From: Pedobacter sp. L105
Lineage (GTDB): Bacteria > Bacteroidota > Bacteroidia > Sphingobacteriales > Sphingobacteriaceae
NCBI RefSeq assembly: GCF_009765875.1
Contig: NZ_LMUP01000009.1
Span: 1-64,000, forward strand
Direction of reading: 5' to 3'
DNA length: 64,000 bases
Numbering within the stretch: position 1 is the stretch's first letter; the number at the start of each line of letters is the position of its first letter. The position numbers and the translations under genes were made by a program. Shown here piece by piece: positions 7,843-17,029 of this stretch. The notes beneath the pieces are model-generated. The model did no database searches and was not told where the DNA came from. It saw only the letters and a program-made list of their open reading frames with translations.

Positions 7843-9405
7843 TTAAATATCTGCGCCGCATATAGATACGTATACCCCCGCAACATCTTTTGGATTGCCA
7901 TAATTATCTTCTGACTTTATCCTAAGTTGATTAACAAAATTTGAGAATGTATAAAGTGTTGCTGGCTCGCTACTTGACAGAGAAGGGAAGTACCATGGAG
8001 ATGAAAATTCCTGTTCAAATTCAATTGTGTAATCGCCAATTCCGTTTCTAATAACATCAGACACATTTCCTATGCTATTTATAATTGAGCCATCCGTTCC
8101 TCTAAAGATAACCCCGGTAGTTATTTTATTGTTGTCTTTTAGTACAATTCCTTTAATTACAGGTATCTCAATAATATCTTCATATGCGCTCCCTTCATCG
8201 GAAAATATATATTTGGCTCCTGTGCTATTTATAGTTACATATTTCCTTGTACTATCAGATACATAAGTATTAAAACCCCTGAATCCACAATCCCTGACAT
8301 TTATTTTAACTGGTGAATTTGATTGTCCTCCTAGTTGCGCGATAATATTGTTAATTACAAATCTATTTGTATCCAAATCTAACCTATTAAAAGTAGACCC
8401 ATATACGTTAAGAATTGAAAGGCCAGCTCCATTTCCTGCATAATAAATTATATCCGCTAGTCCTCCATTTCCTTCAAAATATACGCCATGTATATTTGCA
8501 GATACAGTTCCGTCGATCCCATCGGTGCCTGTATCTATGACCATTCCGCCCTGCCTAACATCTGTTGGATACCAGCCATTTCCTTCAATGTCGCCACCAA
8601 AAATATTTAAAATAACACCACCAGTTACATACAAAGCAAGAGTTCTATTTGAACTAAAAGAACAAGAATAAAAATTAATATCGTTAGGTGGTAAAATTGC
8701 TCCTTGCATAATTACTCCATAGTTATTCTGATTGAATATACAAGAATAGAATGCTGCACCCAGAAAATTATTAGTTGATAAACCTTGTTCGAAAAATTCT
8801 ATTTTCACATTATGCATTTCCATAAAAGCGGAATATTCAATTTTGATACCGGTCCCTTTGTATAAGTTGTTGTTTATCAATTTGAAATTTGATACTGAGT
8901 AATTCTGTACGACAGCTCCATCGTATTGAGAATAAAATCGAAATGCATTGCCTATTCCATTATAAATGATTTCTGTGCTACCAAGTCCGGAACCATTTAT
9001 AGAAATCCTTCTTATAGCTGATTCGTCACCTACAAGTTGATTAAACTCTATTCCAGTTTCAAGGATGTATATTCCTTCAGGAATGTACATCGTGCCTCCA
9101 TAAGGGGAATTAGAAAGGAATCCACTGACTGCACTGAATGCAGAATAGTTGTCGAAGGAATTATCTCCCTTTGCCCCAAACCATTTAACATTGATTTCTC
9201 CAGAATGTATCCGCTTCCATCTACCGACTGATACATTTGAAACCTGGAAGATAGTCCCATTATTATCTGCTTCTGTTGAAGCATCATCCCAATAAAAATT
9301 GCCGCCTCCTCCGTCGCCGGTTGTATAATACCCCAAAACTGTCATGAAGTTGTTTTCCGTTGTACCTGTAGTACTTTTTAAATCGTTAATAATACGAATG
9401 GCCAT
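7843..9405 (-). CDS. Right-handed beta-helix protein (pectate lyase 3 / tail-spike-like)
   Basis: 520 residues. The N-terminus (to about 75) holds a head region with GYYTTGDGGGGNFYWDDAS and VGRWKRIHSG, familiar from phage tail-spike and surface-associated beta-helix proteins. It is followed by the pectate_lyase_3 hallmark VKWFGAKGDNSFDNYSAFSA and a long stretch of short, Asn/Gly/Ile-rich coils (about 110-400). No signal peptide is obvious. Function is probably polysaccharide binding or cleavage at a surface or in a particle; substrate unknown. It is a single gene with no other phage gene around, between a defence operon and a gene graveyard, and its composition is strongly AT-rich. It could be a remnant of a prophage or a polysaccharide-modifying surface protein. 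Confidence 0.72.
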   Translation of the reverse strand: MAIRIINDLKSTTGTTENNFMTVLGYYTTGDGGGGNFYWDDASTEADNNGTIFQVSNVSVGRWKRIHSGEINVKWFGAKGDNSFDNYSAFSAVSGFLSNSPYGGTMYIPEGIYILETGIEFNQLVGDESAIRRISINGSGLGSTEIIYNGIGNAFRFYSQYDGAVVQNYSVSNFKLINNNLYKGTGIKIEYSAFMEMHNVKIEFFEQGLSTNNFLGAAFYSCIFNQNNYGVIMQGAILPPNDINFYSCSFSSNRTLALYVTGGVILNIFGGDIEGNGWYPTDVRQGGMVIDTGTDGIDGTVSANIHGVYFEGNGGLADIIYYAGNGAGLSILNVYGSTFNRLDLDTNRFVINNIIAQLGGQSNSPVKINVRDCGFRGFNTYVSDSTRKYVTINSTGAKYIFSDEGSAYEDIIEIPVIKGIVLKDNNKITTGVIFRGTDGSIINSIGNVSDVIRNGIGDYTIEFEQEFSSPWYFPSLSSSEPATLYTFSNFVNQLRIKSEDNYGNPKDVAGVYVSICGADI

Positions 9406-9604
9406 AGTTTTTTATGATTAATAAAAATAATAACCCAATGTACTTTTAATTAAAAAAATTATTAATTATTATTACTTACATATGACTGCGAGATAAAAGG
9501 TGTTATTATATTCCATACGTTCGTACTAAGTAATTGTATCAGGAATAATTTCAATAAGCCCTATAAAGCATTCTAAGTTTATAAAGTATTTCTACTCATA
9601 GGTG

Positions 9605-10234
9605 ACACCTGCGAAATGGTGGATCTGAAAGATACAGTGAATGGATTGATCATACCTTACCCATCAGATGCATTGCCACCTTAGAATGGATAAATGAGCA
9701 TCATTATGAATTTCATACCATGGATTCACCAGAAACTATTGAAGAAATCATAAAAGCAAAAGTTGAGCAGGCTTTATAACGCAAGAATCATGACAGGTTT
9801 TTGCAGACCCTCGTGGAAAAGATTAGATGAAAATAATGAATTGATTAATGACGTAGAAATTGGCGATTATAAACTTCCATGGAATGTCCAGGAAGGACTC
9901 ACTGGAATGAGAAAGGGAATTCCTAAATCTCAATTTTGGGCTTATGATGAGGGGGGGGGGGTGATCAGATTGGTTGCGTCTATACCGCCCAGGGATTTGA
10001 ATTTGACGATGCTGGTATAATTTTCGGGAAAGACTTAAAATATAATCCTGATACTGCAGAGTGGGAAGGTTTTCCTGAGCGTAGTTTTGATGGACAGGTT
10101 AAAGGAAGTAAGGATTTTATGAAATTGGCGAAAAACACTTACCGGGTGTTACTTGGAAGAGGTATGAAAGCTTGTTATGTCCATTTTATGGATAAAGATA
10201 CAGAAAGATATTTTAGGAGTAGGATCAGAAAATA
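9605..10234 (+). pseudogene. DUF2075 ATP-binding protein, C-terminal fragment, frameshifted
   Basis: Translated across frames this reads as the C-terminal third of a DUF2075 (helicase-like) ATPase. LRNGGSERYSEWIDHTL (from about 9605), FHTMDSPETIEEIIKAK (near 9708), then in another frame RLYNARIMTGFCRPSW, the IGDYKLPWN and SQFWAYDEGG segments, and in a third frame DQIGCVYTAQGFEFDDAGII to a terminal MDKDTERYFRSRIRK with stop at 10232. Frames shift near 9770 and inside an 11-G run at 9951-9961. There is no N-terminal ATPase domain. It is a clear pseudogene. A second, shorter copy of its 3' end lies at 15189-15306. Confidence 0.78.
9951..9961 (+). repeat. 11-base G homopolymer in a coding remnant
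   Basis: An unbroken run of eleven G interrupts the DUF2075 frame between WAYDEGG and DQIGCVYTAQG. Such tracts slip during replication and during sequencing; the surrounding gene is already fragmentary. Confidence 0.9.
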
Positions 10235-10550
10235 GTAACATATACAGAAATAAAAAGTACCCCGGTTAGAACCCAGGATTTTGTCAAGGCGATGAGACTC
10301 GTATAGATCTCTAGGTCCTGAATAACCAATATGGGTATAAATTTTCTATTCAGAAAATAATACTTATTAAATTTGCCCGATCAAATCAACTTGCGCACCG
10401 AACGTACACTGCAGAAAAATCACCAGAACCATTTATGACGGGCAGTATCTCAGAGCTTACAGCAGGCAACATAGTAAAAGGGGCAAGCAAATAAAAAACT
10501 ACGACAAAGCACAGTATAACTTGTATTTAGTAGTCTTACCCATTACCTAC
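10235..10550. other. Degenerate spacer between two gene remnants
   Basis: No coding frame can be supported. The stretch links the DUF2075 remnant to the transposase fragment and probably contains further decayed mobile DNA, but nothing is recognisable. Confidence 0.4.
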
Positions 10551-10688
10551 GAATTATGGAAAATAGGTGTACTGGGCAAGGCCGGTGCGTATAAAGTCAT
10601 GCTCATGGCCGCAATTGCCTTCAATCGTAAAAAATACTTGAAAAGGCAGGAAGAAAGCATTTCTGTGCCTTCTTTAAACCCATCATAG
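10551..10688 (+). pseudogene. Transposase C-terminal fragment (IS1182-type)
   Basis: A 45-codon open stretch reads ELWKIGVLGKAGAYKVMLMA followed by AIAFNRKKYLKR and ends at TAG 10686-10688. The K-x-M-LMAAIAFNxKKYLK pattern is typical of the C-terminus of IS1182-family transposases (compare NKVMLMxAIAYNLKKYLK). No upstream catalytic part is present and no terminal repeats were found. It is a small IS scar in a degenerate region. Confidence 0.5.
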
Positions 10689-10881
10689 GCGCCTTATGGC
10701 GGCACTTATCTGCATTTTCCGCTAATCCAGTTAATCAGCACCAGTTGTCTTAATGGCTAAATAAAAGATCTGATGAATCAACGTTTCAAAGATCATCCCC
10801 CTTCTGCAACAGCCACGAGGAAATAATGAGAATATAAACCCTATCTAGTTCTATAGATTAGGAAAGCAACAAGCTACAACA

Positions 10882-11329
10882 CTAAGGTTGCTCAAATCTG
10901 CTTGCCAACTTAAAATAAGGCAACACCATTGCAAAAGCTGCAAGAGCTGGAACTGCTTGACCAATTGCCAATATATAAGCAATTGTACTTCCAGCCAGCA
11001 CTAGTCCCGCACCAATGCCACAGAAGCAAAGAAAGAGTACCAGTGTATAGCCTGCAATATACCTTCCACTGCGAGCAAGCCGAAGCCCGTATAAACCTCC
11101 GATGGCTAAAAATAAATTATAGCAGCCCTGATTAATGAAAAGCCTTTTTAGTGTAATTGCATGGATTGGATAACTTAAGTCTACCTAGTTATCAAGCACC
11201 CTAACAATATTTTATAGATTTCTGGGCGCATCCAAAAAGCGCTTCAAGTATAAAAAACATTAGGTGAACAATAATCACTATCAAGACAAAGGTCCGGGCT
11301 GGGGTTGAAAGTTTGAGATTTTGTTCCAT
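10882..11329 (-). pseudogene. DUF1304-like small membrane protein, frameshifted
   Basis: Minus-strand ATG at 11327-11329 opens MEQNLKLSTPARTFVLIVII and continues to FFILEALF. One T missing from the run near 11245 breaks the frame; with it restored, the conserved W (LFW) would follow. The rest reads FINQGCYNLFLAIGGLYGL and further hydrophobic segments to stop at 10882. The NQGxYNxFLA motif is diagnostic of DUF1304 inner-membrane proteins of about 120 residues. The gene has at least one frameshift plus an in-frame stop region between the two halves and is most likely dead. Function of the family is unknown. Confidence 0.55.
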
Positions 11330-11591
11330 ATACAATTGCTAAGGTTAACAGATCCGAAATGTAATAATTAATTGGTAACTGCTCACTCGTCCTCAATGAT
11401 TATTAGGAATGGCTTACTTTCAGATAATCGTCTTGAGAGGAGATTAGACTTCATCTGCTAATTCAGTACACATCCTTCCAAATATTGGTCATAACCCAGA
11501 CTTATTCTATCCTTACTTGTTATCATTATACGAGGATATTATGAAGATAGCTGATTTTAAAACAATTAATAAACATTCACCTGTTCTGTTC

Positions 11592-12554
11592 TTAAGACTT
11601 ACTAAATTGTTTCGGCTTCATTCCAATATTCGCTTCAAAGACTTTGGAAAAATGACTTAGATTGGTAAAGCCGAGCTTATAACCTACATCTGCAACAGAT
11701 AGCTTTTGCTGTTTCAACAAAAGGGAAGCTTCTTTAATCCTTAAGTCCTGATAATAATTGAAACTGCTTTTGCCGAAAATTTGTTTAAATAACCGTTTAA
11801 ACTTGGTTGGGCTCATACCGGAAGATACTGCCAGTTCTTTAATAATTGGTGGAGTGTCAAGATGCGCCAGCATCTGATTTTTAACTTTGTATATGGCAGC
11901 TATATCATGACTATTTAAAGCATATAGCTGTTTCGCATCCCGCTTTTCTAGTTCCATTAATAATCTGCAAACAAGTTCTTCAGCCTTTACCCGTAGAAAA
12001 AAAAGTTTAAAGATGTCTTCAACCGCTTCAGAAACAATTTCATCTACAACTTTTTGCAAAGATGGATAAATCATTTGTTCGAAAAATAAAGGTTGTGTAT
12101 TCTGAAGCAGACCTTGTAAAACTGGCGATTCCTTTGAAAGATCAAAGAATCCATTTAAATAGTCTGCATCGACTTCAATATTTATGGTAGCGGTATTGGT
12201 ATGTATCGGAATAACGACCTCGGTACCAAGGCCAGTCGTTGCAATTAAAACTGTAGGCATTGCTCTAGCGTCGTTCTCTGCCAGTAAGACTTCGGCGCTG
12301 GGGAAAATGTTCTTAAACTTGAAAAGTATTGTTTTTGCACTGACATTGATATCAGGATTCTTAATAACCAGCTCTTCATTGAGTTCATAATTAAGGATAA
12401 GCATTCGGATATGCTCGTTAAAAACGAATCCGGTGCAATAACCATTGCCAAATTTTTCAGGTATTTCTAATCTCCAGTTTTTTATTTCCGTACCTAGTGA
12501 ATGAGCGAAAATTTTCAAGACATTCGGTTCCGTATCGCGTTTTATTTTCCCCAT
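11592..12554 (-). CDS. AraC-family transcriptional regulator
   Basis: 320 residues. The N-terminal part (1-220) is a sensor domain without a clear family match. The C-terminal AraC double helix-turn-helix (about 225-318) includes IKELAVSSGMSPTKFKRLFK and the second HTH ADVGYKLGFTNLSHFSKVFE with the family end MKPKQF. The gene is divergent from the TetX-like monooxygenase with a 90-bp shared intergenic region, so it is the probable regulator of that gene and the following pump. The signal it senses cannot be read from the sequence. The start at 12554 is an ATG followed by a coherent domain. Confidence 0.88.
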   Translation of the reverse strand: MGKIKRDTEPNVLKIFAHSLGTEIKNWRLEIPEKFGNGYCTGFVFNEHIRMLILNYELNEELVIKNPDINVSAKTILFKFKNIFPSAEVLLAENDARAMPTVLIATTGLGTEVVIPIHTNTATINIEVDADYLNGFFDLSKESPVLQGLLQNTQPLFFEQMIYPSLQKVVDEIVSEAVEDIFKLFFLRVKAEELVCRLLMELEKRDAKQLYALNSHDIAAIYKVKNQMLAHLDTPPIIKELAVSSGMSPTKFKRLFKQIFGKSSFNYYQDLRIKEASLLLKQQKLSVADVGYKLGFTNLSHFSKVFEANIGMKPKQFSKS

Positions 12555-12644
12555 AAAAGTCTCATACAGCTATTTTTCAGTCTCATGCAATTATTTTATC
12601 TGTAAGATAGTCAGCAATTTTGAGTTCTGAATAAAAATCGAACT

Positions 12645-13805
12645 ATGTTACTTGAAAATAAAAAAGTTGCCATTATTGGCGGTGGTCCTGGAGGCTTAAC
12701 CTTAGCAAGGCTCTTGCAGCTTAAGGGTGTAAACGTAAGAGTATATGAACGGGATATTAACGAATATGCCAGGGTGCAAGGTTCACCACTCGATATGCAC
12801 GAAGAATCGGGATGGGCAGCTCTACGTAGCGCAAATTTAGTAGATGAGTATAAAAAAAATGTCATTCAAGGTGCAGATAAAAAGGTTATCGTTAATGCGC
12901 GCGCAGAAGTCTTTTTCAGCGACCATGAAAACAAATCAAATGAAAAACTGGGCGGTGAGCCTCCTCGTCCTGAAATAAGCCGTGGTGCATTAAGAAAAGT
13001 ATTGCTAAGCTCCTTGCAACAGGAAACAGTTGTCTGGGATAGTCAATTTATTTCGATGGAAAAGCAAAATGAGGGATGGCTAATGCATTTTAAAAATGGT
13101 TCATCTGTTTACGCTGACCTTGTAATTGGGGCAGATGGTGCTAATTCAAAGATCCGTCCATACATTACAGAGATCAAGGCTTTTTATTCCGGCGTTACCA
13201 TGGTTGAAATAAATATCGCTAGTGCAGAAAAAGCAACACCTCACATTTATAAACTGATGAATGGTGGTAAAATAATGGCTTTTGGAAATGGAAGAAATAT
13301 ACTTGGAGGTCAGAAAGGCAATGGCGACCTTGGTTTTTATGCAAGCTTTAAACCGGATGAAAACTGGGCGACAGATAGTGGTTTGGATTTTTCTGATAGG
13401 GCGCAATTATTGACCTGGTTCAAAAAAGAATATGCCGACTGGAGCAATATCTGGTATGAACTTTTTGATAATGCGATAATGCCTGCTGTTCCGCGTCGGA
13501 TTTATTGTATGCCCTTAGATCAAACCTGGGAACCGCTGACCAATTTAACGCTGCTTGGCGATGCGGCACACGTCATGCCACCCTTTGCAGGCGAAGGTGC
13601 AAACACTTCTATGTTTGATGCATTAGAATTAAGCGAATGTTTATCGTCTGATCAATATCCAACATTACGGGAAGCCATTGCTGATTATGAAAATAGTATG
13701 CGACAAAGAGCAGCAAAGGCAGCCAAACAATCGCTTGACAATGCTAATTTGATGCATTCTGATGGTGCGTTAGATAAGATGTTGATAAGGTTTAGCAGAG
13801 ATTAA
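12645..13805 (+). CDS. TetX-like FAD-dependent monooxygenase
   Basis: 386 residues, the size of TetX. FAD-binding GGGPGG at 12-17 with the ribose-binding acidic residue in VYERD (about 35), R113 in EISRGALR (TetX has an equivalent Arg in EINRNDLR), the DG motif ADGANSKIR (about 163-171) and the GD motif LLGDAAHVMPPFAGEGAN (about 303-320). The whole protein aligns by eye with tetracycline destructases. However, residues that contact tetracycline in TetX, as I recall them (Gln192, Arg213), appear replaced (by Glu and Lys). The substrate is therefore open; drug, aromatic or other hydroxylation is possible. It precedes an MFS pump and is divergent from an AraC gene. Confidence 0.82.
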   Translation: MLLENKKVAIIGGGPGGLTLARLLQLKGVNVRVYERDINEYARVQGSPLDMHEESGWAALRSANLVDEYKKNVIQGADKKVIVNARAEVFFSDHENKSNEKLGGEPPRPEISRGALRKVLLSSLQQETVVWDSQFISMEKQNEGWLMHFKNGSSVYADLVIGADGANSKIRPYITEIKAFYSGVTMVEINIASAEKATPHIYKLMNGGKIMAFGNGRNILGGQKGNGDLGFYASFKPDENWATDSGLDFSDRAQLLTWFKKEYADWSNIWYELFDNAIMPAVPRRIYCMPLDQTWEPLTNLTLLGDAAHVMPPFAGEGANTSMFDALELSECLSSDQYPTLREAIADYENSMRQRAAKAAKQSLDNANLMHSDGALDKMLIRFSRD

Positions 13806-13914
13806 CAGCAAGAACAAAATACTGATGTGTAAGAAGTCAGCAACAGAATATTACCTTTCAGTACAAGCTCTTGATTAACGTCTCATCATATATAATCGAC
13901 ATCTAACGCTAAAA

Positions 13915-15117
13915 ATGCAGTCAAAAAAACAACTATGGATTATCATAGGGATTGTAGCGCTAAATTCCATTGGAATGTCAATAGTGTTACCCCTTTTACC
14001 CTTTATCGTTGGAAAATATCTCCCTTCCGGGCAAGTAGTTATAGGCATGAGTGCCCTAATATCGGTTTTTGCTGCTTGTACTTTTTTTGCAGCTCCTGCC
14101 TTGGGTGCCTTAAGTGACAGGTACGGCCGGAGAAAAATCTTACTCCTTAGCTTGGCCGGCTCTGTAATCGGTTATGTTTTGTTTGGAATTGGAGGCGCAC
14201 TTTGGATACTATTCCTTGGACGCATCATCGATGGACTTACAGCCGGAAATATAAGTACACTCTTTGCTTATGTATCAGATTGCACACCACCTAAAGATCG
14301 GGCTAAATGGTTTGGCTACATCGGTTCGGCGATGGGGATAGGGAAGTTAGGAGGGCCGGCACTGGGTGGATTGCTGGGCGGCATCGATATCTCCCTACCT
14401 TTTTATGTGACTGCCGCATTAATCTTCATTTCCGGAGTAGCGGTATATTTTCTGTTACCCGAATCTTTAGCTCCTGAAAACAGGACTAAACAGATAACAC
14501 TTAGGAGTTTTAATGCCTTTTCACATTTCAAAGATATGTTCGGATTGAAAGCAATCAAATTGCTGCTGATATTAGGCATATTGTTTTATGCAGGCTTGGG
14601 CATATTCCATTTTAATTTCATCATTTTCCTAAAAGATATTTTTAAATGGGGACCAGCATTTATTGGCGTTATGCTAACACTTGTTGGTATCTGCGATATT
14701 ACAGTACGTGCCTTTATATTGCCTTGGTTATTGAAAAGTTTTAACCAAAGACATATCGGAATAGCCGGCTTAATTGGTCTCGGAACTGGCTTAGGACTTG
14801 TTGCGGTAAGTACATTGATGCCATCGGTAACTATTATTGGATTAGCAATTGTATTTATCATCTGCGGCGAAGGCTTATTCGAACCTACCTATAATGGAAT
14901 TTTATCACAGTCTGTTGACGAAACCCAACAGGGGAAGTTACAAGGCGTAAACCAAAGTTTGCAGTCGGCGAACAATGTACTTATCCCAATGGGTGCCGCT
15001 GCCATCTATTTAAGCAGCCCTGGTACTTTGTATTTGATAGCTGCATGTATCATACTGGCAGCGATAATTACATTTTCAAACTACCTACCTAAAGGAGAAT
15101 TAGCTCAACCTCATTAA
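13915..15117 (+). CDS. MFS drug-efflux transporter, TetA/DHA1-like
   Basis: 400 residues with 12 predicted membrane segments. MFS motif A, GALSDRYGRRKILL, lies between TM2 and TM3, and the antiporter motif C region GPALGGLLGG lies in TM5. Both are typical of DHA1 drug:H+ antiporters including TetA. It starts 109 bp downstream of the TetX-like gene on the same strand and probably shares its promoter and AraC regulator. Pairing a modifying oxygenase with an exporter suggests detoxification of a small molecule. The protein looks complete. The drug spectrum is not deducible. Confidence 0.85.
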   Translation: MQSKKQLWIIIGIVALNSIGMSIVLPLLPFIVGKYLPSGQVVIGMSALISVFAACTFFAAPALGALSDRYGRRKILLLSLAGSVIGYVLFGIGGALWILFLGRIIDGLTAGNISTLFAYVSDCTPPKDRAKWFGYIGSAMGIGKLGGPALGGLLGGIDISLPFYVTAALIFISGVAVYFLLPESLAPENRTKQITLRSFNAFSHFKDMFGLKAIKLLLILGILFYAGLGIFHFNFIIFLKDIFKWGPAFIGVMLTLVGICDITVRAFILPWLLKSFNQRHIGIAGLIGLGTGLGLVAVSTLMPSVTIIGLAIVFIICGEGLFEPTYNGILSQSVDETQQGKLQGVNQSLQSANNVLIPMGAAAIYLSSPGTLYLIAACIILAAIITFSNYLPKGELAQPH

Positions 15118-15188
15118 GCCCTTCATCTGGATTATAATCAACAAACACCAAAAACGCTTATCATCTTTCACTCAGGCTAATATTTTCC

Positions 15189-15306
15189 GAAATTAGTGAA
15201 AAATACCTACTGGGTCTTATTTGGAAGAGGTATGAAAGCTTGTTATGTCCATTTCATGGATAAGGATAAAGAAAGATATTTTAGGAGTAGGATTAGAAAA
15301 GCATAA
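15189..15306 (+). pseudogene. Second copy of the DUF2075 3' end
   Basis: Reads KLVKNTYWVLFGRGMKACYV then HFMDKDKERYFRSRIRKA and a stop. About nine in ten bases match 10131-10234, the end of the other DUF2075 remnant. No upstream part of the gene is present. It is a stub, perhaps left by recombination between copies. Confidence 0.75.
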
Positions 15307-15398
15307 CAGCTTCTTGTAACTGTGCTGTTCAAAATTTTAGTCTGAGAAGTTTTTTCGAAAACTTTCATTAGTTTTAAGATGCTTTATAACACTCTCAT

Positions 15399-15845
15399 AT
15401 GTCAGCAACAACGAGTAAGCCATCCACTGGACGTAAAATTTTTCGAATTCTATTAATTGCCTCGGTAATAGCCATAATAGTTTATAAAAGTTGTACAGGA
15501 GATGGGAAAATCTTTCCTAATAAAAATTATAGTAAAAATTCATCTGGTGAAGAAATACTATTGCCAGTGAACTTTCCAACAGACAATGAAGCATATGCTG
15601 CTAGTCATTTTTACATATCGCAGAGCTTAACTAATCCTCAATCTGCCGATTATCCTATAATGGGTGGTTATAGCATACGAGCTGTAGTACAAGATACGTC
15701 ATGGAGGATATCAGGATATGTTGACAGTCAAAATAGCTTAGGTAACCCTGTTAGAAAAAAATATTACATTCGAATACATTATTTAGGTGGCGAAACAAAT
15801 GAAATGAAAAATTGGAATGTGTTGGATTACCGATTTTTAAATTAG
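15399..15845 (+). CDS. Membrane-anchored protein of unknown function
   Basis: 148 residues. A short cytoplasmic N-terminus is followed by one membrane segment (about residues 12-28, FRILLIASVIAIIVY) and a soluble domain (about 55-148) that alternates strands, containing AASHFYISQSLTNPQSADYP and VVQDTSWRISGYVDSQN. I do not recognise the family; it resembles the small periplasmic beta-rich proteins common in Sphingobacteriaceae. It stands alone between the DUF2075 stub and an oppositely oriented AraC gene. ATG 15399 is the natural start for the anchor. Confidence 0.7.
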   Translation: MSATTSKPSTGRKIFRILLIASVIAIIVYKSCTGDGKIFPNKNYSKNSSGEEILLPVNFPTDNEAYAASHFYISQSLTNPQSADYPIMGGYSIRAVVQDTSWRISGYVDSQNSLGNPVRKKYYIRIHYLGGETNEMKNWNVLDYRFLN

Positions 15846-15918
15846 TTAAAAAAGAGAATTTGGCTGAGAAGTTGTGCGCTAGTTGTAACTAGTCATAAAC
15901 CCCTGCTAATTCAACAAA

Positions 15919-16860
15919 TCACAACTCCGTCCTGATCTCAACAGGTGTTAATTGTGTTTGTTTCTTGAAAAAACTTGAAAAATGAGATAACTGTTCAAAA
16001 CCGAGGCTATAAGCAATCTCCGAAATGTTCCAATCCGTTTGTTTCAACAAAATTTTAGCTTCCTGAATAAGCCGGTTAGTGATATGTTCAGTTGTTGTTT
16101 TTCCCGTATTCTCTTTCAACACCTTGTTCAGGTGGTTACTGTGCACAGAAAGCTGATCGGCATAATCTTTCGCTGTTCTGAGACTGACTTTTTGTTCTGG
16201 CGAAGCAATCGGGAACTGTCTTTCGAGCAATTCAAGGAACAGGGAAGAAATCCTGGCTGAGGCATTATGGGTATAATTATAGGTGGTTAATGGTTCTAGC
16301 TTTTGTCCATTATGGATCATCTCCATGAGGAAATTTCTGATCATATCATACTTATACAAATAAGTTGAAGCCATTTCTTCCTGCATTTTCTTGTAAATCA
16401 ACACCATGTTATCTGCCTGTGATTCGGAGATCTGAAATACCGGGCATGCTCCGGGGCGGAATAAAGGGAGATCATCCAACACTACACCACCGCTTTTCGA
16501 AGGCAAAAGAAAATCACCGGTAAATACGCAGAAATATCCTTTCTGATCCTCATTTTGAGGTACCCAGCGGTAAGGGATCTTGGGTGTGGCGAACAACAAC
16601 GCGTACTTCTCTACTTCAATAACCTTATCTGCATACTCCACCAAGCTTTTCCCCCTGATCAGGCTGATCTTATAATATTCCCGCTGATTGTACACCATAG
16701 TTTGCGGATCTGCTTTGAACCGGGTAACCAGATCAGCTACGCTGAACACATTAAAATGGCCTATTTCCTTTTTTATTCCCGGAGGTAAAAGGTTATCTAC
16801 ATTTTCCTGGGTTGCCTCGGCGGTGTCTTTATAGAAGTCATCAATGGTTAGTTTTTTCAT
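15919..16860 (-). CDS. AraC-family transcriptional regulator
   Basis: 313 residues. An N-terminal cupin-like sensor (about 35-160; YYKISLIRGKS, PYRWVPQ) is followed by the AraC HTH domain (about 205-313), with SLRTAKDYADQLSVHSNHLN and ISEIAYSLGFEQLSHFSSFF ending at LTPVEIR. This is the helix-turn-helix_18 type common in Bacteroidota. It is divergent from the SDR at 17030 across 169 bp, which it probably regulates. Same general architecture as the regulator at 61868. ATG 16860 is a good start. Confidence 0.88.
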   Translation of the reverse strand: MKKLTIDDFYKDTAEATQENVDNLLPPGIKKEIGHFNVFSVADLVTRFKADPQTMVYNQREYYKISLIRGKSLVEYADKVIEVEKYALLFATPKIPYRWVPQNEDQKGYFCVFTGDFLLPSKSGGVVLDDLPLFRPGACPVFQISESQADNMVLIYKKMQEEMASTYLYKYDMIRNFLMEMIHNGQKLEPLTTYNYTHNASARISSLFLELLERQFPIASPEQKVSLRTAKDYADQLSVHSNHLNKVLKENTGKTTTEHITNRLIQEAKILLKQTDWNISEIAYSLGFEQLSHFSSFFKKQTQLTPVEIRTEL

Positions 16861-17029
16861 GGGTTGATTGAATTAAATAATTCCTTAGCTGTTGATTACC
16901 TATCAAATATACGTTTTCACCTTGTTTAAATATAAGTCATATTTGAATCTGATAAATAATGGATTGAATTGAGTAAATCACCTATCTGAAGCCGGCCTAC
17001 CTTTGAGGTATCATTAAAAAAAGAAAAAG

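Noticed and set aside
10929..11135. 68-codon plus-strand frame
   Set aside because: It is the shadow of the minus-strand DUF1304-like remnant, which explains the sequence much better.
12645..13805. Confirmed tetracycline destructase
   Set aside because: Overall fold matches TetX, but the drug-contact residues appear changed, so only TetX-like is supported.
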